A stretch of DNA of 64,000 nt, from NCBI GenBank assembly GCA_045221575.1, contig JBGUWU010000025.1, positions 1-64,000 of the forward strand, given 5' to 3'. The translations under genes were made by a program, and so were the position numbers. Below are positions 1-7,176 of the stretch, piece by piece (the stretch's first letter is position 1; each line of letters begins with the position of its first letter). The DNA is from Scybalousia_A sp045221575. GTDB taxonomy: Bacteria > Bacteroidota > Bacteroidia > Bacteroidales > P3. The notes below the pieces were generated by a model. That model saw only the letters and a list, made by a program, of their open reading frames with translations, was not told where the DNA came from and did not search any database.

Positions 1-2
1 TT

Positions 3-95
3 GAAATAAAAGCAGATTATCTGCCAAGTGGAGTATATTATGTAAGAATACAAACTGCAAACTCTGTAAGAACAGAGAAACTTATCAGAAAATAA
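3..95 (+). CDS. C-terminal end of a T9SS-sorted protein (partial)
   Basis: The window opens inside a gene. Reading from base 3 gives about 30 residues ending in LPSGVYYVRI...EKLIRK and a TAA at 93-95. The pattern of a LPSGVYYVRI strand followed by a short lysine/arginine-rich last strand is that of a type A type IX secretion C-terminal domain. That domain sends a signal-peptide-bearing protein across the outer membrane. The passenger part lies outside the window, so its function cannot be told. Confidence 0.75.
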   Translation, partial: EIKADYLPSGVYYVRIQTANSVRTEKLIRK

Positions 96-96
96 T

Positions 97-182
97 TAGA
101 AATGAGAATTTAGTAATTAGTAATTAAAAGATTTTAACGTTAATTCGCAATTTCTAATTTCTCATTACAAATTTCTAATTAA
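97..182. repeat. 7-base microrepeat element, copies 1a (reverse) and 1b (forward)
   Basis: Two AT-rich stretches, 97-135 and 146-182, are built from 7-base units of the type TTTCTAA, TTTCTCA and TTACTAA, in opposite orientations. The forward stretch starts with GCAATTTCTAATTTCT. The same units recur at 293-337, 4741-4779 and 11397-11421. No reading frame covers them here. Confidence 0.7.
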
Positions 183-184
183 AA

Positions 185-219
185 AAGAAGACCGCTTTTA
201 AAAAGCGGTCTTCTTTTTT
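185..219 (+). terminator. Intrinsic terminator after the partial T9SS cargo gene
   Basis: A perfect stem pairs AAGAAGACCGC at 185-195 with GCGGTCTTCTT at 205-215, followed by a T run. It lies about 90 bases after the stop of the partial gene. Confidence 0.85.
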
Positions 220-292
220 GCGGAAAGTGAAGAACTAACGCTGGCAGTAAGATTGGTAGTAAGACAAAACGACTACATATTTTAACCTTACC

Positions 293-337
293 CCGCAATA
301 TCTAATTTCTCATTACTCATTACTAATTTCTAATTAA
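293..337. repeat. 7-base microrepeat element, copy 2
   Basis: Five consecutive 7-base units (TATCTAA, TTTCTCA, TTACTCA, TTACTAA, TTTCTAA) follow CCCCGCAA. It is the same family and orientation as 146-182. Together with the terminator and a promoter it fills the gene-free stretch 96-519. Confidence 0.7.
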
Positions 338-393
338 AAAAAAGGAACAAGTATTATTTAATAAGAAACTATCTTTATTTAAAAAGAATATTG

Positions 394-401
394 TATATTT
401 G
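394..401 (+). promoter_or_regulatory. Bacteroidota -7 box of the DUF4878-like lipoprotein gene
   Basis: TATATTTG fits TAnnTTTG. It lies about 120 bases before the ATG at 520. A -33 element is not clear. Confidence 0.55.
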
Positions 402-519
402 CATTTATAAATCAAAAGTGTTGATTTATAGCGAGAAAGTACATTCTATGGAAGACACTGCTTTCTTTGTTTAAACGAAAAATCATCGTGTCGTGGATAA
501 CAATCAAATAAGTAAAAAT

Positions 520-930
520 ATGGAAAAGACTTGGAAAAAAATATTAACCGTTATGGCGTTCGGTATTCTGACCCTTGTAGGTTGTAATGGTTTTTTAAGT
601 GCTAAAGCTCAAACTACTGAAGTAACTCCAAGCAGAATAATGAAAGTATATACAAACCTTCTAATAGAAAAGGACTATAAGTCGGCTGTAACTTTCCTTG
701 CTGACATTGAATTGCTTACAGACGAACAGAGAGAAGAATTTGCTGAAACACTTAAAAAGGAGTTAGATAAAAAAGGTGGCTTAATCTCATGTGAAATACT
801 AAGTGAGGAGATACTAAAAGGAGGCAAAAAAGCCAAAGTAAAAGTAAGATACACTTGGGGAGACGGAACTTCAAAAGAAGTCTTTGAATATCCAATAAAA
901 AAGGGAAATAGTTGGTATTGTACTCTTTAA
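520..930 (+). CDS. Lipoprotein with a DUF4878-like domain
   Basis: The product has 136 residues from ATG 520. A GTG at 493 is also in frame, but the ATG gives a compact lipoprotein signal: two lysines, a hydrophobic stretch, then the lipobox LVGC around residue 22. The mature part (TPSRIMKVYTNLLIEKDYKSA...) resembles the DUF4878 / lumazine-binding-like fold. In that fold a small cone-shaped domain begins with a helix followed by xxKDYxxA and ends in beta strands with a late tryptophan (NSWYC). The family has no defined catalytic role. The gene has its own promoter and faces queA tail to tail with a 25-base gap. The fold is inferred by resemblance only. Confidence 0.7.
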   Translation: MEKTWKKILTVMAFGILTLVGCNGFLSAKAQTTEVTPSRIMKVYTNLLIEKDYKSAVTFLADIELLTDEQREEFAETLKKELDKKGGLISCEILSEEILKGGKKAKVKVRYTWGDGTSKEVFEYPIKKGNSWYCTL

Positions 931-955
931 GATAGAAAAGAAAACGTTTTAAATC

Positions 956-2176
956 CTATTGTTTAAGGAACAAGCAAGCATCACCATAGGATAGAAAACG
1001 ATAATTATTCTCCAATGCATGTTGATATACTTGTTTCCAATCATCTCCAATCAAAGCACTGACTAACAGAAGCAGAGTACTCTTTGGTTGATGGAAGTTA
1101 GTAACCATACCTTTGACTATTCTGTATCTATATGACGGAGCTATGATTAGTTGTGTCTGTCCTGCAAGGTAATTGATATTATTTACCTCCATCATATTGA
1201 GTATAGCCTCTAAGGATTGTCGGCTTGATATTTCTGTTTGTAGGTCTTCGTATGGTTGCCACTGTTTTATATCTAAAGGAAGATAGTTTCCATTGTTTTC
1301 AATAATCTTTCTACCATACCAATACAAACTTTCTATTGTTCTTACTGAAGTAGTTCCAACACAGAGAATCGTTTTCTCATCATAATTTATAAGATTTTGG
1401 ATAACAGATTTTGGAACAAATATTTTTTCTATATGCATTGAATGTTCGCCAATCTTATCTGTGCTTACAGGTTTAAAGGTTCCTGCTCCTACATGCAGAG
1501 TTACGAATGCGGATTGTATTCCTTTTTGTTTTAAATCTTGGAATGTTTTATCAGTAAAATGCAAGCCTGCCGTTGGAGCAGCCACACTACCGTCATAGTT
1601 GGCATATATGGTTTGGTAGTCTTCTTTATCTTCTTCGTTGAACTCCCTATGAAGATAAGGAGGCAAAGGCACCACTCCAAATATTTCCATAATCTCTGCA
1701 AAACTCTTATCTCCATTCCATTCAAACTCAACAATCCAACACTCTCCATCTGCTTGCAGACGTTTGGCTGATAGAGTTAGTTCTTCTTTGTCTTCTATTC
1801 TTTTTGTAGAAGACAAAAGACCATCTTTCCATTTCTTATTATTACCAACAAGACAACGAAAAACAACCTTATTCTTCTGTGCAAAAGCTAACTGAACATC
1901 GTTAGGCTCAAAAGGTTCAAGACAAAATATCTCTATCTTAGCTCCTGTCTCTTTATAGAAGAAAAGCCTTGCATAGATAACCTTAGTATCGTTGAAAACT
2001 AAAAGGCTATCTTTGTCTAACAAAGAGGGCAAAGAAGAAAAGACCTCATCTTTTACCTCTCTGCCGTTAAAGTACAAGAGTTTTGCTTTATCTCTTTGTT
2101 TAAGAGGAAACTTAGCAATCTGTTCCTCTTTCAAAGGATAGTTAAACTCTTCTATTAAAATATCCTTGGGATTCAT
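956..2176 (-). CDS. queA: S-adenosylmethionine:tRNA ribosyltransferase-isomerase
   Basis: QueA transfers and isomerises the ribosyl part of S-adenosylmethionine onto 7-aminomethyl-7-deazaguanine in tRNA, making epoxyqueuosine at the wobble position. Family signatures are visible: FPLKQRDKAKLL near the start, LLVFNDTKVIYARL, the GSVAAPTAGLHFT block, HVGAGTFKPV and MVTNFHQPKSTLLLLVSAL near the end. I prefer ATG 2176 (406 residues, beginning MNPKDI) over the TTG at 2215, because the 405-residue Bacteroidota form starts there. It follows purS on the same strand with a short gap and probably shares its promoter. Confidence 0.93.
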   Translation of the reverse strand: MNPKDILIEEFNYPLKEEQIAKFPLKQRDKAKLLYFNGREVKDEVFSSLPSLLDKDSLLVFNDTKVIYARLFFYKETGAKIEIFCLEPFEPNDVQLAFAQKNKVVFRCLVGNNKKWKDGLLSSTKRIEDKEELTLSAKRLQADGECWIVEFEWNGDKSFAEIMEIFGVVPLPPYLHREFNEEDKEDYQTIYANYDGSVAAPTAGLHFTDKTFQDLKQKGIQSAFVTLHVGAGTFKPVSTDKIGEHSMHIEKIFVPKSVIQNLINYDEKTILCVGTTSVRTIESLYWYGRKIIENNGNYLPLDIKQWQPYEDLQTEISSRQSLEAILNMMEVNNINYLAGQTQLIIAPSYRYRIVKGMVTNFHQPKSTLLLLVSALIGDDWKQVYQHALENNYRFLSYGDACLFLKQ

Positions 2177-2226
2177 TGATTGGTGAGAAGAAAAATATTC
2201 TTTGTTATCAACCAATTTCAGAAAAA

Positions 2227-2475
2227 CTATTTTATGATATTTATCTCAAAACTCTCCATGATAGGATTGTATAACAACTCCTTGCATGCTTTTTCTGCAG
2301 AAGCTTGTGCTTCTTTCTCGTCTTTTGCATCTATTGTCATTGTTATATGTTTGCCTATTCTCACATTATCAATATTTGTAATGTTTATGTTTTTCATTGA
2401 AGAAGTAACGGCTTTTCCTTGTGGGTCTAATAAAGCCTTTAAAGGCATAATGTCTATTGATACGTTAAATTGCAT
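2227..2475 (-). CDS. purS: Phosphoribosylformylglycinamidine synthase, PurS subunit
   Basis: PurS is the small bridging subunit that couples glutaminase PurQ to the small-type synthetase PurL in step four of purine synthesis. The 82 residues show the family layout. An N-terminal strand leads to a KALLDPQGKAV motif, then the VRIGKHITMTIDA strand, and a closing KACKELLYNPIMESFEI helix-strand. The small-type PurL that needs this subunit is encoded at 60481-62718. No purQ is seen in this window. A TAACTTTG box lies about 33 bases upstream of the ATG. Confidence 0.88.
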   Translation of the reverse strand: MQFNVSIDIMPLKALLDPQGKAVTSSMKNINITNIDNVRIGKHITMTIDAKDEKEAQASAEKACKELLYNPIMESFEINIIK

Positions 2476-2507
2476 AGTACTATTTCTTTTTTGTTATTTT
2501 CAGATTG

Positions 2508-2515
2508 CAAAGTTA
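2508..2515 (-). promoter_or_regulatory. -7 box of purS-queA
   Basis: Read on the minus strand the sequence is TAACTTTG followed by CA, the Bacteroidota -7 box. It lies 33 bases upstream of the purS start. Confidence 0.6.
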
Positions 2516-2556
2516 ATATTTTTTTATGAACTAAAAAATTTCTGTAGAAATAAAGA

Positions 2557-2593
2557 CTAAAAAAAGCGATAACTCTTTTAACTGTTATCGCTT
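2557..2593 (-). terminator. Terminator of the sigma / anti-sigma / barrel operon
   Basis: AAGCGATAAC (2564-2573) pairs with GTTATCGCTT (2584-2593). On the minus strand the stem is followed by a T run. It lies 43 bases after the stop of the barrel gene. Confidence 0.8.
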
Positions 2594-2636
2594 AAAAATA
2601 TGAGATGCTATAAAAAAACAATGAAACTTTTTCTTT

Positions 2637-3722
2637 TTATAAACCTATCATAATACCGAATGAGAACGGATAAACCTTTATCTCTGTGTTATCTTTGAAT
2701 AATGGTGTTAATGCTTGCTCACAATATATCTGAATATCATTCCACTTCACTCCAAAATGTGCGTCAAGTTTTAATTTATTGAAATTATTGTATTCTGTTC
2801 CCCAACTTTCTTCTATATGTTTGCCATTGTTGTCATAATTTGTTTTAAATCCTGTATGCGATGTTCTAAAATTCAATCCTCCAATAACACCCATCTCTAC
2901 TGCAAAACTACTCTGCCATGCTTTACCTACATTAAATCCCAATATCAAAGGTATATCTACATATCTTGCAACAATTTTCGACTCATTAGATGTTGTTGTT
3001 GAAGTTATTGCTTTTGTTCCATTACCGTCCCAATCAACATTGTTTTTAAACTTAAAGACATCGCTTTGATACAATACTCCTGTATGAATGCTTACCCAAC
3101 TTTTAGGGAAGAAAGTAGTATAAAATCCTATCATCCACCTTTGACCGCCCCAAAACTTTAAAGCATAATCACCAGAAGGAGAAGCGAACAAATCATCACT
3201 ACTATTCATTCTACTCCAAGATAAAGGACCGTAACTAAGTTGTAGAGAAATATCATGACTCCACCACTTATTATTATCTTTTTTGCATTTTACTGTATAT
3301 TCTTCTTTTGTTCCATCATTGGAGTAATTTTCTATTCTATCCCAATCTCTCCAACTATCGCTCATATCATCAAACATCTCTCCTATCTTACCAAATAATT
3401 CTCCCATATCATTACCCCATGAATCAGAGTTCCAATCACCTGTTATCTTCCAATCTTCTCCAAGATTATCCATGATAACTGTGTCAAATATCATCTTTCT
3501 TATAAAAGTGGTATCATCTCCTACTATTATCATAGTATCTTTCTTATAACTTTTCATATTAGGATTAACTATGACGGTTGTATCTCCATTATGCACAATC
3601 TTTATTGTATCTCCTATTATTCCTACATCACTATGAAAAGAATAGCCTTGTGCTTTCACTTGTCCTAAGCCTATATAGGCGAATAGACATAAACCTAAAA
3701 AATTTACAATCTGTTTTCTCAT
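2637..3722 (-). CDS. Outer-membrane beta-barrel protein of an ECF-sigma operon
   Basis: The product has 361 residues with a signal peptide ending around GQVKAQ (residue 25). Residues 30-85 carry repeated short strands with DTT/DTM turns (GDTTVIV, DTMIIVGDDTTF). Next comes an acidic, tryptophan- and aspartate-rich stretch (about 85-140). The C-terminal 200 residues alternate in the way of a porin-like barrel and end in a strand closing with SFGIMIGL. It is the last gene of a three-gene unit with an ECF sigma factor and its membrane anti-sigma protein, so it is probably a target or sensor partner of that system. The exact function is unknown. Confidence 0.65.
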   Translation of the reverse strand: MRKQIVNFLGLCLFAYIGLGQVKAQGYSFHSDVGIIGDTIKIVHNGDTTVIVNPNMKSYKKDTMIIVGDDTTFIRKMIFDTVIMDNLGEDWKITGDWNSDSWGNDMGELFGKIGEMFDDMSDSWRDWDRIENYSNDGTKEEYTVKCKKDNNKWWSHDISLQLSYGPLSWSRMNSSDDLFASPSGDYALKFWGGQRWMIGFYTTFFPKSWVSIHTGVLYQSDVFKFKNNVDWDGNGTKAITSTTTSNESKIVARYVDIPLILGFNVGKAWQSSFAVEMGVIGGLNFRTSHTGFKTNYDNNGKHIEESWGTEYNNFNKLKLDAHFGVKWNDIQIYCEQALTPLFKDNTEIKVYPFSFGIMIGL

Positions 3723-3746
3723 CTTACTATACTTTTTTTAATGTTA

Positions 3747-4508
3747 TTAAATCTTCAAATACTTGTCTTTTGTTTCTTTTACCTTGCCTGCCGTTTGTTT
3801 GATAAATGAAACAGCAGGAAGAATATCTATATTAGTATGCTTTTCTACAAAATGAGCTAATTTGTTAGTACGATTTTGTTTTCCCCCTACATATATCACA
3901 TAGACAGTGTCATTCTTAGCATGATTAGAAACGTATGTAGTATTTTGAACAATTAAATCTTGTGATTGAGAATCATTGTAAGTTGCTGGATTGGTGTCCT
4001 CTGTAATATCGTTTGCATAATAAGTAGGTTGTTCTTCTGTTTGTGCTACGGTAGTTTCAAGAGAAGATTTGCTATTATTGTTTTTATTAGTAGGTTTATT
4101 ATAAGAAGAAGCAGTATAGGTAGAAGTATCGCTTATCTTTTCAACTTTGTTGGTTGGTTTGATTGTATTTGCAATAGGATTAGCACTGTTTGTTGTATCG
4201 GTTATTACGTCTGTGCCTGGTTTAAGCAAGTAAAACAACAACACAATGGCTGCAACAGAACTTGCAACATAGATAACTCTTTTCCAATAAGGAAAGATAA
4301 CTCTGTGTTTCAAAAGTTGTTTATCTTCAAAAGCTATTGAAGAATCTTCTTGCAAGACAAGTTGATCATCATACAAAGCAAACATTTCTTTGTATTCAGT
4401 ATTTTGTTCCAAGAAAGCAAGAACCTCTTTCTTGTCTTCTTCGTTTATCGTTCCTTCTGCCAAATCCAAAAGATAAGCCTCTATGTTTTCTTTATTAATC
4501 TTGTTCAT
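3747..4508 (-). CDS. Membrane anti-sigma factor (putative)
   Basis: The product has 253 residues. The cytoplasmic N-terminus (1-75) carries the NIEAYLLDLAEGTINEEDKKEVLAFLE pattern typical of anti-sigma proteins paired with Bacteroidota ECF factors. There is one membrane segment at about residues 78-95 (VIYVASSVAAIVLLFYLL). A low-complexity Thr/Asn/Ser-rich periplasmic tail follows, then a short structured end (NDTVYVIYVGG...). No zinc-binding HxxxCxxC motif is present. It starts three bases after the sigma-factor stop and is followed 24 bases later by the barrel gene. Its role is inferred from position and topology. Confidence 0.7.
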   Translation of the reverse strand: MNKINKENIEAYLLDLAEGTINEEDKKEVLAFLEQNTEYKEMFALYDDQLVLQEDSSIAFEDKQLLKHRVIFPYWKRVIYVASSVAAIVLLFYLLKPGTDVITDTTNSANPIANTIKPTNKVEKISDTSTYTASSYNKPTNKNNNSKSSLETTVAQTEEQPTYYANDITEDTNPATYNDSQSQDLIVQNTTYVSNHAKNDTVYVIYVGGKQNRTNKLAHFVEKHTNIDILPAVSFIKQTAGKVKETKDKYLKI

Positions 4509-4511
4509 TAC

Positions 4512-5018
4512 CTAATCTCCTTTCTCCATTTTTATTATATATTGTTTCATTTTCACTCTTGCACGAAAAATATTTATCTTTACGTTTTCTTCTGTTATAT
4601 TCATCATCTGAGCAATCTCCTTATAAGCAAATCCCTCTAAATCTCTCAACAGCAGACACTCTCTCATTGTAGGAGTAAGCAAGTTAGTTAAATAGTTAAT
4701 AAAGTCTTTGTTCTCAAAATCTTTGTTTTCTGTCAGCTCTTCCAATTTCTCATTACTAATTACTAATTTCTCATTTATTATAGCCTGTTGCCTCAGCTTG
4801 TTATAGTTAAAAGTGTTTATCATAAAATTGTGAGCCACCGTAAAAAGAAAGGCTTTAGATTTATCTTTCTCCACCTTCTGTCTGTTATTCCATAGGCTTA
4901 CAAAACTATCTTGCAAAACATCTTTGGCAGAATCACTATCTTGCATATTTTTCACAAGATAGGCAAACACCCTGTTGGAATATTTTTCCACACAAACATT
5001 ATATTCTTTTTCTGTCAT
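4512..5018 (-). CDS. ECF-type RNA polymerase sigma factor
   Basis: The product has 168 residues from ATG 5018; the upstream TTG at 5063 adds 15 basic residues that are not family-like. Region 2 (about 5-70) holds SAKDVLQDSFVSLWNNR and FLFTVAHNFMIN. Region 4 (about 112-160) holds MRECLLLRDLEGFAYKEIAQMMNITEENVKINIFRARVKMKQYI. The linker between them contains the 7-base microrepeat, read as the heptad NEKLVIS NEKLEEL at about residues 82-95. It heads the sigma / anti-sigma / barrel operon, which it probably transcribes itself. Confidence 0.88.
   Translation of the reverse strand: MTEKEYNVCVEKYSNRVFAYLVKNMQDSDSAKDVLQDSFVSLWNNRQKVEKDKSKAFLFTVAHNFMINTFNYNKLRQQAIINEKLVISNEKLEELTENKDFENKDFINYLTNLLTPTMRECLLLRDLEGFAYKEIAQMMNITEENVKINIFRARVKMKQYIIKMEKGD
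4741..4779 (-). repeat. 7-base microrepeat inside the sigma-factor gene, copy 3
   Basis: The plus strand reads TTTCTCA, TTACTAA, TTACTAA, TTTCTCA in a row, the same units as in the intergenic copies at 146-182 and 293-337. In the coding frame three units make 21 bases, so the protein shows a seven-residue repeat. Confidence 0.75.
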
Positions 5019-5131
5019 AGAGTTTATTGATAGTCTTTTTCGCTTCTGTTTATTGTATAACAAACGAAAGATGAAAAAAGTTACAAAACAAAAAGCAAAA
5101 ATAATATTTTTTTTATTTTTTCTCTAAAAAG

Positions 5132-5163
5132 TTTGGCAATTATTAATCCTTTATGTAATTTTG
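5132..5163 (+). promoter_or_regulatory. Promoter of tnaA
   Basis: TTTG at 5132-5135, a 20-base gap, and TAATTTTG at 5156-5163 make a full match to the Bacteroidota consensus. It leaves a leader of about 185 bases before the tnaA ATG. Confidence 0.75.
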
Positions 5164-5169
5164 CAAAAG

Positions 5170-5357
5170 TTCAAAAAAGAGGTTTTGTTATCGTGATTAT
5201 TCTTAGACATATCTCAGTCAATGCTAATCGTTTTTTAAATATAAAAAAACGAGATAGTTTTCTTTTCTAACCTCTTTTCCCTTTTTTCTTTATCTGTTAT
5301 AAAACAGAAAATAATTTATTCATTCAATTTATAATCATTAAAAAATTTTTATTTATT
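5170..5357 (+). promoter_or_regulatory. Long structured leader of tnaA
   Basis: The leader can fold around a long-range pairing of AAAAGAGGTT (5175-5184) with AACCTCTTTT (5269-5278). It encloses a hairpin TCGTTTTTT (5228-5236) / AAAAAAACGA (5243-5252). No leader peptide with a tryptophan codon was found, so TnaC-type control is not supported. Together with the tnaA promoter this accounts for the gene-free stretch 5019-5357. Confidence 0.35.
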
Positions 5358-6734
5358 ATGGAGATACCTTTTGCAGAAGCGTGGAAAATTAAAATGGTTG
5401 AACCTTTAAAAAAATCAACACGCGAACAAAGAGAAAAATGGCTTAAAGAAGCTCATTACAATGTATTTATGTTAAAGGCAGAACAAGTTTATATTGACTG
5501 CTTGACTGACTCTGGTACAGGAGCAATGTCTGATCGTCAATGGTCTGCTTTGATGTTAGGTGATGAGAGTTATGCTGGTGCTACTTCTTTCTTTAAATTT
5601 GAAGAAGTTGTTCAACGTATATTTGGTTTTAAATATGTTATTCCTACTCACCAAGGACGTGCAGCAGAAAATGTTCTGTTCTCTTACTTAGTAAAAGAAG
5701 GAAACGTTGTTCCTGGTAATGCACACTTTGACACAACAAAAGGACATATAGAATTTCGTAAAGCAAAAGCTATTGACGTTACTGTAGACGAAGCAAAAGA
5801 CACTCAACTTGAAATACCTTTCAAAGGTAATGTCTCTTTAGAAAAATTAGAAAAAGTTCTTGTTGAAAACAAAGGTAATATTCCTTTCATGGTTCTTACA
5901 GTTACTAACAACACAGTAGGAGGACAACCTGTAAGCATGAAGAACATAAAAGAAACTTGCGAACTTTGTCATAAATATGGTGTCCCTGTTGTAATGGACT
6001 CTGCACGTTTTGCTGAAAACGCTTACTTTATCAAGACAAGAGAAGAAGGCTATGCAAACAAAACAATAAAAGAAATCGCAAAAGAAATGTACTCATATGT
6101 AGATGCAATGACTATGTCTGCAAAGAAAGATGGTCTTGTTAATATGGGTGGTTTCATTGCTACTAATAAAGAAGAATGGTATGAAGGAGCAAAACAATTC
6201 TGTATTCCTTTTGAAGGCTTCCTTACTTACGGAGGTTTGAACGGAAGAGATCTTAATGCTCTTGCTGTAGGTCTTGATGAAAATACTGAATTTGATATGC
6301 TTGAAACACGTATTCACCAAGTTCAATACTTAGCAAAGAAATTAGATGAATATGGAATCCCTTATCAAAGACCTGTTGGAGGACACGCTTTGTTCATTGA
6401 TGCAGATAAAGTTCTTTGCAATGTTCCTAAAGAAGAGTTCCCTGCTCAAACTTTAACTTGCGAACTATATCTTGAAGCAGGAATACGTGGTTGTGAGATA
6501 GGATATATTCTTGCTGACCGTGATCCTGTTACAAGAGAAAATCGTTTTGGAGGATTAGATTTATTACGTTTATGTATTGCTCGTAGAGTTTATACAGATA
6601 ACCACATGGACGTTATTGCTGCTGCTTTGAAAAATGTTTATGACCGCAGAAATGAAATTACTCGTGGTGTAGCTATTGAATGGGAAGCTCCTTTAATGCG
6701 TCACTTCACTGTTCAACTTAAACGTTTAGGTTAA
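5358..6734 (+). CDS. tnaA: Tryptophanase (L-tryptophan indole-lyase)
   Basis: It is a PLP enzyme of the beta-eliminating lyase family that splits tryptophan to indole, pyruvate and ammonia. The 458 residues match Bacteroides-type tryptophanase end to end. The PLP lysine is in MSAKKDG (Lys257). THQGRAAEN (97-105) binds phosphate. Tryptophanase is chosen over tyrosine phenol-lyase because the sequence has HFDTTKGH near 123-130, with Asp where phenol-lyase has a Thr, and VMDSARFAENAYFIK. The gene stands alone with its own promoter, a long leader and a strong terminator. Indole is likely released as a product and signal, and pyruvate feeds fermentation. Confidence 0.93.
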   Translation: MEIPFAEAWKIKMVEPLKKSTREQREKWLKEAHYNVFMLKAEQVYIDCLTDSGTGAMSDRQWSALMLGDESYAGATSFFKFEEVVQRIFGFKYVIPTHQGRAAENVLFSYLVKEGNVVPGNAHFDTTKGHIEFRKAKAIDVTVDEAKDTQLEIPFKGNVSLEKLEKVLVENKGNIPFMVLTVTNNTVGGQPVSMKNIKETCELCHKYGVPVVMDSARFAENAYFIKTREEGYANKTIKEIAKEMYSYVDAMTMSAKKDGLVNMGGFIATNKEEWYEGAKQFCIPFEGFLTYGGLNGRDLNALAVGLDENTEFDMLETRIHQVQYLAKKLDEYGIPYQRPVGGHALFIDADKVLCNVPKEEFPAQTLTCELYLEAGIRGCEIGYILADRDPVTRENRFGGLDLLRLCIARRVYTDNHMDVIAAALKNVYDRRNEITRGVAIEWEAPLMRHFTVQLKRLG

Positions 6735-6761
6735 TAATCTTTTAGAGAATATAACTAATTT

Positions 6762-6800
6762 AGCGGAGAAAACTGTTGTTTTCTTCGCTTTTGTTTTCCT
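6762..6800 (+). terminator. Terminator of tnaA
   Basis: AGCGGAGAAAAC (6762-6773) pairs with GTTTTCTTCGCT (6778-6789, one G-T pair), followed by TTTTGTTTT. Confidence 0.85.
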
Positions 6801-6979
6801 CGCTACTTGCTTAGAATTATATTTTCGTGTTTTAGTTAATCATAATAAATATTAGACTTCTCTCATTATTTCTTTTGTTAGTAATAAAAATTTTTAATTC
6901 TGCATCTGCAAATAATAATTTTTTTAGACTATAGTTTTTTAGACCATTTATTCTCTAATCATCAATTAGTTAGAGATTG

Positions 6980-7070
6980 ATAAAAAAAGAGTTGATTTTA
7001 AGAAAAAAAGAGTTGATCTTTATATACAAAAGAGTTGATCTTTTTTTCTTAAAATCAACTCTTTTTTTAT
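6980..7070. repeat. 21-base-period array A
   Basis: The core GAGTTGAT starts at 6989, 7010 and 7032 (steps of 21 and 22). The inverse ATCAACTC follows at 7055-7062. The outer copies 6980-7002 and 7048-7070 form a perfect 23-base inverted repeat. Array A lies in the 442-base gap between tnaA and the DPP11 gene, after the tnaA terminator. It is non-coding and related to array C. Confidence 0.85.
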
Positions 7071-7146
7071 AGGCTTTTGAAAAGAAAAATATTAAGGTAG
7101 CATCTTCTATCTGACATCTTTCCCCTATCAGTTAAAATATTTTTTA

Positions 7147-7154
7147 TATCTTTG
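7147..7154 (+). promoter_or_regulatory. -7 box of the DPP11 gene
   Basis: TATCTTTG followed by CA ends 22 bases before the ATG at 7177. Confidence 0.65.
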
Positions 7155-7176
7155 CATTTTAAAAAATTATAAAACT

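Noticed and set aside
1538..1771. Reading frames opposite to and overlapping queA
   Set aside because: They are shadows of the well-supported queA frame. The same reasoning removed the many small frames opposite the giant helicase, rpsB, tsf, purL and others.
5190..5266. Leader peptide controlling tnaA
   Set aside because: The short frames after 5190 contain no tryptophan codon and no clear ribosome binding site.
5358..6734. Tyrosine phenol-lyase instead of tryptophanase
   Set aside because: The tryptophanase-type Asp in HFDTTKGH and the stretch VMDSARFAENAYFIK fit tryptophanase better.
6980..7070. CRISPR array
   Set aside because: Units follow each other directly at 21-22 bases without unique spacers, and mirrored units are present. 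No cas gene occurs in the window. The same holds for arrays B to E.
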